A stretch of 64,000 nucleotides of DNA, taken from contig NC_066591.1 of assembly GCF_905475345.1 (NCBI RefSeq), positions 5,470,501 to 5,534,500 on the forward strand, in the 5' to 3' direction. The notes under the pieces were generated by a model. That model did not search any database, had not been told where the DNA came from, and worked only from the letters and a program-made list of their open reading frames with translations. This document shows positions 51,501 to 64,000 of the stretch, one piece after another; position 1 is the stretch's first letter; every line of letters begins with the position of its first letter. The position numbers and the translations under genes are program-made. Source of the DNA: Vespula vulgaris (taxonomy: Eukaryota; Arthropoda; Insecta; Hymenoptera; Vespidae).

Positions 51501-53159
51501 AAGGTCTCAATGCCTTAATGGCCTCACCTAACGGATGCAGTTGCATAGCCTTTCGGCGTTATGCCGCCTCGTTCGATCTGTCCATTCACCAGGAACGAGA
51601 TATGTATTGTTTGAGAGCTTCTAGGGACTCTTCGAACGCAGAGACGGATGTAACGAAAACAATGCAAAAGTTATGAACATAGTTGAGGAGTATTTGTAAA
51701 TGTCATAACAAATTTTTTGCATAAAGTAAAATAGATCATTTTTTACCATTAGAAGACGTATTCGAATGGATTATTAAAGATATCTTTAACGTATAACGAT
51801 CATCTTATTAGAAAATAAAAGTATTGTTAGAGGTAATAATTAATGATGTATAGACGGAAAAAGTTTATGGCCAAATAAAGAAATATTTATCGATTATGCA
51901 GATATTCGCGATTTTGTTCATTTATTCAATATACGAGGCGACAATATATTTTATATTTATTAATCATATATCTTTTACGATTCGATGCACAATTTTGAAA
52001 CTACTATTATATCCATAAACGGATCGTAATAAAAGACGCACGCTGGATTTTAACGAAATTGCTGTTTTGTGATGCGCGGTCGGCGAGCCATCGAATAAAC
52101 TCATAAACGACATCTGCTACATATTTTAATTACTCTTTTCATTATCCAATGATTTCTCTTTCTCTCTCTCCCTCTTCCTCTCTCTTTCTATTACCATCAT
52201 AATATCGAATCAATGAAAGCAGACGAGGGTTTTGAAAAAGTCAGAAAGTTTGTCGTTCTTTCATTTTCTATCATTTCTTCGAGAAGAGAGTTTTTAAAGC
52301 ACGACGAAACGAGGTCATGGATTCGTATACTTATGTAGCCATGTTAAATGAAGACTGCTAGAGAAGGTATATATAGAGAAAAATAAAAGAAAAGTGAAAT
52401 GACTGAATCAGAATCGAATGCTCATCGAGGGGTGGCCTTAAACCCTCGCGCGCGCAAGAATCTTGTCGATTGTAACGTTGAGAAGGAGGAGGAAGAGTAG
52501 GTGGAGGAAAGCATTGTCGATAATTCAAAGAGTCGAAGAATCAACGACTGGAATGGAGTCGTGCCTAATTCGAAATCAAACCTTCTCCGGACGTAAATCG
52601 GCGAACGTTGTCGATCCTTCTCTCGTATTCTATGAGACAAATGGGACGCACGGTTGAATGGATGCCATTCGTAAAAACGAAGAATCAGAATAATTACCGG
52701 CTTTGGGGAACGAAGTTGAAACGATTCAGTTCGCGACTCGTGCTTACTCCGATTATCGAGCGAATTCACAACCACCCACTCCTTCTGGTCTTTCCAAGAG
52801 AATCAACTGCGTTTTGAATACAATGTTCGCTCGGGTAAAATCAATGCAAAGTAATCGATCTATGCGCTAATAATCTTTTTCTTTTTATCTTAAGAAATAG
52901 CGAACTTAAATTATTTTGTTCATGTTTTAGATAATTTCTTAAAGACAAAAGTATGTTAAACGAAAGGTACATATTCAAAAATGATTCTATTTCGAAAGAA
53001 ATAGTGTCAATTGTTATATTCATTAGTAATTAAAATTTGTATATATATATACGTATATAAGTAAAGTTTTTTGATGTTATAATAAAGAAAAAGTCGGAAA
53101 ATTTCCTAGCAATTCGTGATGGGGTAATAAAAATTAATCGCGTTAAAGCGGTAAAGGAG

Positions 53160-53840
53160 ATTCTCCTCGTCGTAAAGATCATCGTAGACGATGAGAAGCA
53201 CGTACATTCGCTCTTTCGCGTTCGCGGTGAGCTTTTAATGAAAGATGTCGGTCCCATCTCGGTGGAGGCTGCATTTCGCTGACACTTATACAGGGGGCCG
53301 AGATACTTAATTTGACATTCCAGTCGACTCTTTTCCCTTCGTCATCGATCTCTACGGACCGACAGACAGATATATACCTAGCTAGCTACTACCCGCGGTC
53401 GTTTTCCCTCGTTACTCGTCGTCTCTGTCGGCGTCGCGCTCGTTGCCCGAAGTTTATTGGAACGTGCTTAATTAACTTTCCAGCGGTGACTTCGGCGCCG
53501 ACGTCGACGTCGTCGCGATTATCCGTAAGCCGGGCTGACTGCAGCATTGCTGGAAATCCACCTCGTTGAGCAACCCCACCTTCAACCCCATCCCAACAAG
53601 CACTACCATCAACCCACTCCTTCCTCTTCTTGCGTTAGCTCCTTTCTCGCGAGAGGCAAAAGCGTCCGTACGTTCTCTCCTATAATTTCGCCCAAGTAAC
53701 GGAGGAAGACTAATCGAGCTTCCAAAGCGCCGCGCAACTTGCGAGCTGCATAATCGTAGATTATAATTGTGATTGCATAACAGCAAATTCGAATTATGAA
53801 TCTGCCGCGAGGCGACTCGATTCACCCCCACCCAATGAAT
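53160..53840. other. GC-rich island without an assignable gene
   Basis: A sharply GC-richer block with abundant CG. On the minus strand a 52-codon frame (53547-53389, starting MLQSARLTDNRDDVDVGAEV) follows an acceptor-like atttccag. On the plus strand an acceptor (actttccag, ending 53482) and a donor (CC|GTAAGC, near 53523) bracket about 41 bases. Either could be an exon; a promoter or conserved regulatory island is equally possible. Confidence 0.3.
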
Positions 53841-54806
53841 GCCTCCCTCTTCTCTTCTATATGTTATCCACGATGAGGTACCTATGTATTTTGAATTCGG
53901 GCATCGATTAATTTCTCCTTCTAGTCGGTATGATAAATTATTCTAGAGGTGTTCTCTTGCGACAAGTTATATATATGTGTATTTATATATGGGATTATGT
54001 TTTAGAATGATACGAAAACAGAGAAAATTCGTATTTGACAAGAGGAAATAGAAATAAAAAGAGGAATTGAAAAAGTGATCGATCTTATCGATTCGACGAT
54101 AAGACCGGTTCTGTATTCTAAAATAGATTGATATAAAAGATATTTCTCGTATATGTATTTATACGGGATGTTTCGTTAAACTCGATATTACAAAATTATC
54201 AGCCTTTGTTTCTTTTTTCTTTTATTTATTATTATGTAAATAAATTTTTTCGCCCTTTTCATCCATACTACATTTTCTCCATCATGAAAATATATTTCCT
54301 TCCTCTCTTTTAACTCTTTATGGTTAAGCTTCTACGAAACTTTGAAAATAGCCAGGAGAAAAAGATAGCTGATACTAAACGAGCGAAGTTTAAGCGGCAA
54401 TAAGTCGCCTCACCTCGTAGTAACCTTTCGTTATCACGAAAGGTATGTTTAGGATTTGAAATAGAAAGAAAACGGAGACAAGTTCGAAGGTTTGACTTTT
54501 TAACGCAAAGAGCGTGCTCGTTCGCTCGCGAAGAAGACGAGTTTCCTTTTTCTTTCTCTTCTTTTCAACGATATTTCGACGTCCACCGTTCATCTCTTTC
54601 TCTCCCTCTCTTACTCCCTTTCTCTCTTTTTCTCTCTTTTTTTCCTTCTCTGACGTAGGAGAAGCTGGAAAGAGAAAAAGAGAAAGGATACAGAAGGAGA
54701 AGGGCTGAAAGAAGGAGCCGAGCGAGCGCTTAAGTGGCGCATGGAAATTCAATGAAAAGTCACGAGAGCTCGAGAGATCGATACTCGGATACGGGGACTT
54801 GAATGT

Positions 54807-54849
54807 GGCAAGACAAGGCAGGGCAAGGCAAGGTAAGGCAAGGCAAAGG
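54807..54849. repeat. GGCAA pentanucleotide array
   Basis: About seven imperfect units of AAGGC, next to a GAGGA-rich stretch. Confidence 0.85.
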
Positions 54850-57800
54850 AGAAGACGAGCCGGTCGAATAGAGTAGATGGAGGATGAAGAAGAGGAGGAG
54901 AAGGAAGAGGAGGAGGAGTAGAAGGAGGAAAAGGAGGTAGAAGCGAAGGCATAGGTGGCTTTATTGGCCTCGTGCCAGTCTTCGCTATCAATGTGGAACA
55001 CCTGTGCGTTTACGTTCGGTCCTCGTCCTTTTAGCGACGAATGAAACTTGAATCCTCTTCTTCCCTTCGCCAACTACTGAAGTACCGCCGAGGAAAAAGG
55101 GAAAGTGAATCGATGTTAATTTCAAGTATCGGATACATGTTTTCCGGAAGTTTAGTTAAAGAAAAACTTGTTAGAAAAGAAAGGACAACTTGTTTTCATC
55201 TTTCTTCTTTAAAGGAAATTAATCGGAACACGATAGTTCTTCAAAGAAAATCGAACCACGAAGTTTCTACATACATATATTCTTGAACCGATATCGTCTC
55301 GATTCGACGGGATAAAATCTTTCATAAATGTGAATATTTGAAGTTAAACTAGATGAGTTTTTCAAAGTGTACTATCGGATGTTATCGCGTTAGAGAAGGG
55401 AGAACGGAAAAATAGCTCGCTTTGGTTCGACTACTCTTCTTTCCCGAATATACCTTTTTCTAGACGACGGCGGCTATGACGACGGCTATTTCGATTTTGC
55501 CGTAACCGAGAGAACGAAATACTCGCAGAACACTTTCAGTTCTAGTGATATCACTTTCCGAACTCGTTTCAATGCGAACGTGTTCGTCATATTCCAAAAG
55601 ATTTATATTTCACGTTGGCTATTTTTATTTTTTTTTCTCGTGATTCTATTGCCTTCTTCTCATTACCTTTTCACATCTTACCGGACGATTAAGCAATTCG
55701 CATGCGATCGAGGCTGTAGATATAATAGGAAAAAAGAATGCGTTTTATAATTCTTACAAAAAAATCTCGCGAATGTTTCACTACTTCTATTTACATTTCA
55801 TCGTAAAATATTTCAAAATTTGTTCGTTCTTTTGTCTGATATTTACACATGTTTCTAAGATTTATTACACAATGTTTCTAAGATTATATTAATCTCAACA
55901 ATTATTAGTAAAGATTACTATATATACACTTAGATCTCGTCAAGATGGATCCAATCAATTTATTAGTTGGATCAATTCCGTGAGATTTTTTCGAAGAATG
56001 TGACATATACACGTCATACATATTCATGAAATGTCTAGTGCTCGACATCAGGAGAATGCATTGGACACATCGAATGCTGCTAAGCAAATAACAGTATGCT
56101 ACGTATTATGTGCGTCACAAGTAAATTTACCCGTAGCTAACGTAGCAGCGACTTGTTTACACGTAATCCTAAGGCGATACCTAGCTCAATACCCAGAATC
56201 TGGGGCAATTTTCTATTTTCCGATGAATCGAATCGATCCTGTAAATTTATGCATGTGCATCGTATGTAGATAGTTGCTTCAAGTATTACGATGGAAAGTA
56301 TTCGAATTTCTTAACAAAAACTTACTTATTCATTTATCAGAATATTTTTATGATACCTACACCGTTACACATACATTTCTTTACAAATTATAATACTCTT
56401 CCCCCTCTTTTTCGCACTTCTTGCCTTCTTAACTTTTAATCTTAATCGCGTCATATGTAAGTAAGTACGCAGTATAAAGGACAATAATTCGTTCAACAAT
56501 CCATTTAGCGTTAAGACAAAGGAAACGTAAAAAATGAATAAGAGAAAAAGTAGAGAGTCGAGGAAAGAAGTGTAAAAAGAAAAGGAAAAAAATAAAGTCA
56601 CGAAGTTTTCTCGCTACCGTCAAAATGGGTCTCTAAATTATTAAAAGCTTGAATACTTATTTCTTACACTTCGCACCGTAAGCCGTCTTAACCTTCCCTC
56701 ACTGCTAGTTTCTAAGATTTATTATCGCGAGCAGTCAGTGCTAGTATAAATTTTCGTATGTTTTATAAACGGTTGACGTGCTTCGATGAAAAGCGTAGAT
56801 AAATTTTCTGCCTGGAAAATGTTTGACATATTTTCGACGAAATTTCGGCAAAGCATTTCGTTGTCCTGCAATCTTTTATTTATGCAAATAAACGTGAAAG
56901 GAATAAAAGGTAATCTTTTTAAATGTTTTTTGGAAAATTTGCAAATTGATAAATTAAGGAAAATATACATATATTATAGTAATTATATCATAACAAGGTG
57001 CATAGACGTTCAATTATTGATTATCGCCAAATTCATTTTTATTGTAATTAACTTGTATTTTTGCAAATAAATAAAAACATAATATGCTGACCATTCAATC
57101 AACGAAAAGATTTGTAATAACGTTAAAAAGGATTTTTATATACTTAGAATATATCAAAGAGGCCAGAATTCGTGAAATCATGTATCAACAATGACAATTC
57201 AACAAAGAAGTATATGCACAACGTTGCGAAAAAATTCTTCCGTATTAAATCTCACAATCCTTAGAATTTTTTATAATATATGTTTACTTTATGTATATTT
57301 TGTAAAAATGAATTTGGAAATTTATAAATACTTAGTTTCGTAGTATTAAATCGTACACTTTCAGACGAATGATTCATAAGTTTTTAGTAGTCTTTTACTG
57401 TCTCATCAGAGACAGAATCATTCTACTAATTGCACAAAAAAATTGATAAAAACATTTCAAGTGCAATTTTTTTAACGTTTAAAATTTATCTATTATTAGT
57501 AACAAAAGAAAGAAAACACCGAGAAAGAAGATATTATACGAAAGACTTATTTGCACTCGCGTCAAGTTTCCGAACGACCAAAAACAAAACCTTTCTTTCG
57601 ATTTATTAATCATCTTGAAAAAATTTATTATGAACAATATCACTTAAAATTTTAACTATCCGTTTACTTTTGTGTCAAAAGAAGACAGCTACTCGTAAAG
57701 GAAAACTTTAAATTCAACGTTTAACGAATACACAGACAATATACATATTGAATTTCCACGAGTTTGTGTTCGCGTGCCAAGCGAGAAAGAAAGAAAAGTG

Positions 57801-58376
57801 AAAAATGTGTGAAATGACAGGAATAGTTCGCCAAAAAAGAAACGAGCGTCTTCGACTTGGCAGCAAAGAGATAGCAAGATGGAGGTGAAGGAATAGAAAA
57901 GGGATGAGCGAAGAGACTGTGGTCCTTCTCTTATATTACCAAAGTTTTATGACGTATGTACCAACGACAAGGGAATATATAACTTTACTTTTTCTTTTTG
58001 TCGCTCGCTCTCTTTGCTCCAAAGTACTATGCTCGTGGGAAGGTATTCGAATGAGGTGAGGGGTGGAGAATAGGAACAAGGATAAGCTAAAGTCGATGAA
58101 CCGTACCTCGAGTATCCTTGAAATTGAAATGAAAACTGCAGACACGACGAAAGACACAAGCAACAAGAAAACAAATAACAAATTCAAATACAAACAATTC
58201 CAAAAGGGTAAAGAGAAGCGAGCGATGTATTCGCTACCCAACGCTATTAAACGCAACTTTCCTACATTTGCAGCACGTGCACGGCATACTCCACCGTTGT
58301 TTGCTAACGTTTCTTGTTTCGCATTGTGTTATACATACACGAGACGGAATAAATAAGACGTCGATCATTAACTACG

Positions 58377-58380
<4 letters not shown>

Positions 58381-58415
<35 letters not shown>

Positions 58416-58443
58416 TCCCTCACCCTCTTTCTCTTTCTCTCAC
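58381..58443. repeat. CT microsatellite
   Basis: CT run with CCCTC interruptions. Confidence 0.9.
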
Positions 58444-59749
58444 ACTTTCTCTCTATCATTCATTTTCTCAAAGTTTTAATTAAACTACCGACGAGGAGAC
58501 AACTCGTCAATTCATTTTACGTATTTTGTTAGATCAGAGAAAAAAGAATCTAGATAAATGAAACGTCAATTAATAATTTCGCAGACAAAACGGCTGTTGC
58601 CGTCTACGACAAAGTATCGTTTGAAAACAAGACGATTGTAGCCATCTTATGCTTGACGTGCTATCGTAAATCTCGTGGTGATTATACGCTTATGATTAAA
58701 GTACAACAACAGGAATGCTAATTGATATAAAAAGATATTTATGAGTTTTGAAAAATTATTTAATTTCATAAAACAGCAAGATTTTAATCTGATAAAGCGT
58801 CTGCGAATGTGTTAAATCAATGTTAATTAAATCGATTCGATCATTACAAATTAATGTTCTATTCAATAAATTATCTTTTTATAGATTACAGTCATAGACA
58901 TATAAAGGTAAAGTATTCTCTTTATAGATAATTACAACTTATTATATTTCAATTAAAATTTATTATATTAATCTGCTATTTCCTTTCTGTTTGATATCAT
59001 TGAAAGAAACGTGTTACTGAATAAAATTCTAATTTCCTGTTTATGACACGATATTATATGATGAAAAAGTAAGGAATAGGAGAACATATGATCTGACAGT
59101 AAGTCGATGAGTCTCTCTACTTGAAACTATCTACCCGGTGGAACGATAATTTTTCTTGAAATAATTTATTACGTATGAATTTGAAAAGACGTCGCTTTAG
59201 ATGTCAACGAGTAACACGAAAAGGCTATTTGAAGGTGAGATTTAGTACGGTGAGGTTCTTCCGTTAGCACTTTGGTCGTTAACATTTTTTAAGTGTTGGT
59301 ATACTCTACTCATGAAATAAAACATTCAAGTATCTTTTAACTTACTACGGTTTTAAATGTGGACTTGACTGAATTAAAAGAAAAAAAAATAAATAAATAA
59401 AAGGAAAAAGAAAAGAAAATAAATTTAAGTAAAAATAAAAGAAAAAGAAAAATTAATCGTCTTAATTAATTAATATTACTTTACAACAAACGACAATCTG
59501 ATAGATAAGAAAATAGACATTTTTTCCAATAAACGATATCAAGCGTAGAAGCACGCTTCGGAATATTGGTTTAAATAACTGCAGCGATGTTGACCGGCGT
59601 AACGATGACGAAGGATCGAGAGGATAGAACGAACGATGAGAGAGTAGGTAGGCACGATCCATCGGGATTACTCAAAATCGTTTCTTCTATCGGCCAGGGA
59701 GGATAGAGTATTTCGATCTACCAAACGAGATAGAGAATCTAAGCGAACG

Positions 59750-59812
59750 GGAGAGAGAGAAAGAGAGAGAGAGAGACAGACAGATAGATACATGGACAGA
59801 TAGATAAACGGT
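59750..59812. repeat. GA / GACA / GATA microsatellite
   Basis: GA run followed by CAGA and TAGA units. Confidence 0.9.
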
Positions 59813-62235
59813 TCGAGGAGGTTCAGGATATGTACTACATCCATATATGTATACGTCTATATACTATAGATATAGAATATAATCTAATATATAGGACGGT
59901 GTGTAAGAGGGTAGTAGCAGGAATGGTAGAGATATGTGAGTTTAGGGAATTGCGTGGAGTCATTGGCCACGGGATGACCGTTATCACCCCGATAGACAGC
60001 ACATCTTTCCTACCCTTCTTCTACCTAAAGAAGAACTCACCCTTAAGATGTTCCTTTCTACTCTCGTATCTTCGCATCAAAGAGAAAGACAAATAATTTA
60101 ATTCTTAAAAACCCTTTCGCGTGAAACTCGGAAAAATGCGATCCTATTTTTACGAACTTGTTAATAGTTTTATTTTCTCCCTATTTATATCGAAGCAAAT
60201 CCTGCATCGAATAACATTTTCTAAATTCATTATCGAAGGATGTAACTGTCTCCGGGTTATTATACGAGATATCTTTTTATCTTTTCGCCTGATACAATAA
60301 TTCATCTTGACATCGAATAAATTGTTACTCTGTTTATCACGTTATTAAGCGATATAAATAAAACGATAAAAAAAAATCAATCACGTAGAAAATATATCGT
60401 GTCTCGAATTAACTACGCGTTTCAATCATTTCAAGATCGAAAATCGATTTACAGGAGGTCGGAAAACGTGCTTTACGACGAGGAGTCTGCCACTGTGCAC
60501 TATACACCGCAGTTATGTGCTATAACTTTGGTCTATCGCTTAATTGCTTTATTAGAAACTCATTCGGCTCTATCTGCGAGTAGGCGGATACATATGCCGA
60601 ATTCAGTTCATAGTAGAGATCGGCGACGTTGATCGACGACACGTGCTAATTCGAGGAGTCCTTTCTCTTGGATTTCGCTTATTCCTTACTAACTTCCCCG
60701 ATCTCGGAACAACTTTGTCCTTCGACGAAATTTCCCATTTCCTTTCATTCTCTTTACTCGAACGATTAATTTTATCGATTTGGCGATTATCAAAATCGTT
60801 ATTACGATAGTGAGTTCATTAGAATTTATTCATCGGCTAATTTATACAATGAAAATAAGGGCTATCATTTAAACTTATTTATAATTATCTATTCGTTTAT
60901 TATATATAAATATTTTTAGGTTTGAGTCAACGAATTGTATTAAAAAAGACAAATGATTGATGTTATTCGTTCTTTTCATTTCATTCTTCCTAATTCTTGA
61001 ATTTATATTTACGTTTTATGATTAATTTTTCTTAATAACGTTAAATTTTTTAACGCGGATTTTGATCCTATGTTCGTTAAAAGAAAGTTGTGCATTATTT
61101 TTATAAAGTAGCTCTGCTTGGCAATGTAATTCATAGTTCGACGATGGTAAAGCGCTGGAAAGTTGCCATCGATGCTAGTAAAAGCGTTTCGTAGACCAAG
61201 CGCAGACCATTTTCCGTCATCCGATGATTGGTGCAGTAGCGAGCTTTCCTCGAAAATTTTTGAGAGATTGTCTCTCTCTTTCTCTTTCATTTTTTCATTT
61301 TCTAAAATAATTGATAGTGAAATTATATATAAAAACATATCGCTAATATTCAATTAAATAAGAAGTTGATCTATTCGATTATTTCCTATCAAAGAAGAAA
61401 CGAAGTCGAAAAGATCTTAATGTGTAATGCCGCATTTCCAGGAAACATGAACCACGAATCTGAATCACGTTGTCATGCCCACTTTAGCTTTTTTCTGTCA
61501 GTATTTATTCTCGTATCGTGTAAAGAATGTCAAGTTGATTGACATAATCAAAGTATTTCTCTTCGACGACTATTGGCAATTTGTAAAGATAATCTGAAAC
61601 CGATTAGTTATTCAATTACGAACGTAAAAGGAAATAGTTCTTTTCCTTTCGAAGCACGTACCGATTTATCGGGACGAAGAAATCAACTTTTTGGTGACAG
61701 TCCAAAGTTTCTTTCGGCCGATTTGCGGCTTGTATTTTAAATTGACCGATAATACGTTTCACGCGAGCTTTCTGAACTATTTTTATTTTATGTGTAATTT
61801 TATCTTTTGAGAATAACAAGATCAGAAGAATTGTTTCTTTTGCTTTTTGAAGGGAAGAAGACAACATTTTTAGCTCCAGTATATAAAAGAAAACATATAT
61901 GACGTATGTACATTCATCCGTACAATTCACATGTACCTCCGATTAAAATTCGACACCCGGCAATATGCCGAATCCGATTTTTAGTCAGAATTAACGTAAA
62001 ATTCGTAGATGGGGAGAAAATGTGAGAGAAACAAAGTCGGAAAAAGTGTGTACGTTCAATGAAATAGCAAGCATCCACGGTGTCCATTCAAATCCGCGAA
62101 GCCTCCATCAAATTGCAAATCGGCCGACGTTTAATCGCAAATTGGAAATCGCATTGGAAGCTCACGTAACCCGCTCGAAACTTTCGATACTTTTGCTTTT
62201 CTGCTTTTCCTCTCTTCTACCTCGTTCTTGCTATA

Positions 62236-62529
62236 CAGGGTGAGGCATTTAAAACAGACCGATCTTAAAAGCAGAAAGGAAATATTTCAAATAAAAATTA
62301 CTTTAGATAGCGTGATGACGAGAATTTCTTTTTTTAATTGAAAGCATTCAAAAAAGTTATTAAGAATTTTCTTCTATCTTTTTAAATGTTTATATACGTT
62401 TTCGAACATTCGCTATTGTAGCTATTTTCAAGATAATTTCGTACTATTCTAAACGTCGTATAGACATAAAAAAGGAAGAAAATATTTCCGAGATAAATTT
62501 GCAAATAACATTTTATTTGGCCCACCTAG
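62236..62529. mobile_element. MITE-like element with diverged inverted ends, TA flanks
   Basis: The left end CAGGGTGAGGCATTTAAAA and the reverse complement of the right end, CTAGGTGGGCCAAATAAAA, are related. Both arms later carry GGAAATATTT-type sequence. Flanked by TATA on the left and TATA on the right. Length 294 bases, no coding interior. The CAGGGTG end resembles those of mariner-type elements. Confidence 0.5.
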
Positions 62530-63321
62530 TATAACACGTTTATATGGGGATCCAATCGGCCGATATATCGCGTACGGTTCGATGTGAACGGAACTTTAAA
62601 TGCGCGACATTTTGCGCCGGTCAATCGGCTTTGGTTGCAGGTAGAAATCCTCTCTTTCTCTATCCAATCCTCTACCCCCTTGTCGTCACTACCACCCCTT
62701 ACGGAGCGTCATCCAGCCGTTTCAATTCCTCCCCTCATTTTATGCATGAGAACGAATTAGACGGATTTTCACCTGCAGATTTTCGAAACGATTCGATGCC
62801 AATTTAATGTTTCATTCGATTCGAGCTTACTCGTAGCTGTATAAAAAATAAAACACGATGTGCTTTTTGTTTTCATTGTATCGTTGTATTCTTTATCGAT
62901 TTGTTAGCTAATCACTTTATGCATGCTTTTCGCTTTACTATCGACTAATTAAAACGTTTATCAGTTTAAAAGCAATTAGCGCTAGAAGATTAATCTTACA
63001 AATATTTACCCACACTTTTCCCGTGGGAATTGAATAAATCCTAATGATGAACGCGATTAAATTCAATCCCGAAGATTAGAAGCGTGTTCGATTTTGGTGC
63101 TTATATTATCGACATCTCGCTTGTTACGCGAGAGTTTCGATTGCGTGCTTATGGAATATATCGACGATTAAGTGTATTCGTTGTTAATTGCTTCCATTCA
63201 TAAGACTTTGAGCGAGTAATAAATACATTTGACCTTCTGTACACTTGGCTAATATGTTCTTCAATATTATTATTTACGTTCAATGATGAATTATAATGCT
63301 ATGCTGACTCTAAATAATATA
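62530..63321. other. short intergenic segment
   Basis: A GC-richer patch at 62.55-62.80 kb is open on the plus strand (from 62544) for 87 codons without recognisable features. AT-rich afterwards. Confidence 0.4.
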
Positions 63322-63656
63322 CAGGTCGATCTAATAATTATTATTAGTTTAAATATCTCTGATATTATCGATATTGGAGAAAAATCTTTTAAATAAAAGT
63401 TGAATGGTTTCCAAGGAACCATCCGATAATGGAAAGAATTTTTTTCGAGAAAATCTCGAAAAGTATTTTTTTTTCTTCGAGATTTCAAATTTATAGCTAT
63501 ATATTTTTTTGATCATAGTTTTATCGTGTATTATTGGATATGCACATGCATTATTATACCATGATCCTTGAAACCATTTAACTTTTATTAAAATTTTTTT
63601 GCATGTCAATAACATTGGAAACATATGAGGATGGTAATAGTTATTGGAACACTCTG
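63322..63656. mobile_element. MITE-like element with terminal inverted repeats, TA flanks
   Basis: The left end CAGGTCGATCTAATAATTAT matches the reverse complement of the right end, CAGAGTGTTCCAATAACTAT, at about two-thirds of 26 positions. TA flanks at 63320-63321 and 63657-63658. 335 bases, AT-rich, no recognisable transposase. Confidence 0.55.
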
Positions 63657-64000
63657 TATAATTAATTATTACTATAATTATTACGAGGCATATTATTAAT
63701 CAAAAGATAAAATGGCTCTAGTCAATAAAGAGATAATCATGCAAGTCTTAATATTATATTCGTCCTATTTTCGGTGAACATCATTTCCTGTGTTAGTGCT
63801 ACTTGGAACCAATTTGTTGTCGTATTACATACGATGCTCTACGTTTATCGGCTGTGATTACGTGATAATTATCAAAGGTAATACTTTACCGTAAAATGTA
63901 TTATAGTAAAGTTTAATGTTACGAAATAACAATTTTACAAACGGTAATAATAACGCTGATAATAAAATCGTTGACAGTCTGTAAAGCAAAGTAAAGCATT
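63657..64000. other. AT-rich sequence to the window end
   Basis: Nothing recognised. Confidence 0.5.

Larger units (their letters stand above)
44855..53159. other. non-coding region upstream of the distal channel exon
   Basis: No supported gene. A GC-richer patch at 45.23-45.50 kb is open on both strands, but its predicted peptides are unfamiliar. AT-rich DNA with microsatellites follows. A minus-strand open frame at 51,424-51,546 is discussed under findings. 5' UTR exons of the channel gene could hide here. Confidence 0.4.
53841..62235. other. non-coding AT-rich region with GC-richer patches
   Basis: No supported gene. A 227-codon minus frame at 54390-55073 is mostly Ser, Phe, Lys and Glu from GA/GAG-rich DNA; only its first 50 or so codons, before the GAG repeats, look protein-like. 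A plus frame at 56031-56273 is less biased but has no splice sites or family features. Confidence 0.4.

Noticed and set aside
51034..51531. 165-codon plus frame
   Set aside because: The first two-thirds is AT-rich Phe/Leu/Ser sequence; the GC-rich end reads more like protein on the minus strand.
54390..55073. 227-codon minus frame as one protein
   Set aside because: Most of it translates GAG, GGCAA and GA repeats; no domain is visible.
56031..56273. 80-codon plus frame
   Set aside because: Moderately protein-like composition but no splice signals, family motif or flanking exon.
63349..63624. 91-codon minus frame inside an inverted-repeat element
   Set aside because: Lys/Phe-rich, with no catalytic residues or motifs of a known transposase.

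Overview
The window is animal, and most likely insect, genomic DNA. It is AT-rich but keeps many CG dinucleotides, is full of GA/CT, AAT and TA microsatellites, and carries genes as short GC-richer exons split by introns. The one gene I can name is an arthropod-type anion channel. AT-rich DNA with CpG not visibly depleted fits Hymenoptera (bee, wasp or ant); that assignment is inference, and GC and CpG were not computed.

The only securely recognised gene lies on the minus strand from about 26,974 to 32,288, possibly to 44,761. It is a Cys-loop ligand-gated chloride channel closely resembling the insect pH-sensitive chloride channel pHCl. Seven coding exons join in frame to a 418-residue protein with signal peptide, Cys-loop, second disulfide, PAR anion-selectivity motif and four membrane segments. 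A second minus-strand exon at 44,625-44,761 also encodes a signal peptide and ends in the same splice phase as the first exon, so the gene may have two alternative first exons. The first intron would then be about 14 kb.

Left part (1-26.5 kb): mostly non-coding, AT-rich and microsatellite-laden. Two isolated GC-rich plus-strand segments (2,424-2,534 and 9,059-9,199) each follow a splice acceptor, are open in the same phase and end in a stop. They look like alternative last coding exons of a gene whose body lies to the left of the window; I do not recognise the protein. A pyrimidine-rich, GC-richer stretch at 11.7-12.7 kb resembles a promoter or 5' UTR.

Middle (32.3-44.6 kb): a promoter-like GC-richer block at 32.4-33.6 kb, three diverged copies of a roughly 300-bp tandem repeat at 36.5-37.3 kb, and a strong foldback at 41.4-41.5 kb.

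Right part (44.9-64 kb): no gene that I can support. It may be upstream DNA or 5' UTR introns of the channel gene. It holds microsatellites, a few GC-rich islands with ambiguous short open frames, and two short TA-flanked terminal-inverted-repeat elements near the end. Two further such elements lie at 16.3-17.0 kb and just downstream of the channel stop codon.

I saw no tRNA, rRNA, CRISPR or recognisable intact transposase. Nothing amounts to a clear new biological system. The most testable points are the alternative first exons, the paired last exons, the foldback and the repeat triplication. All coordinates were read by eye from the sequence, without alignment or transcript data.
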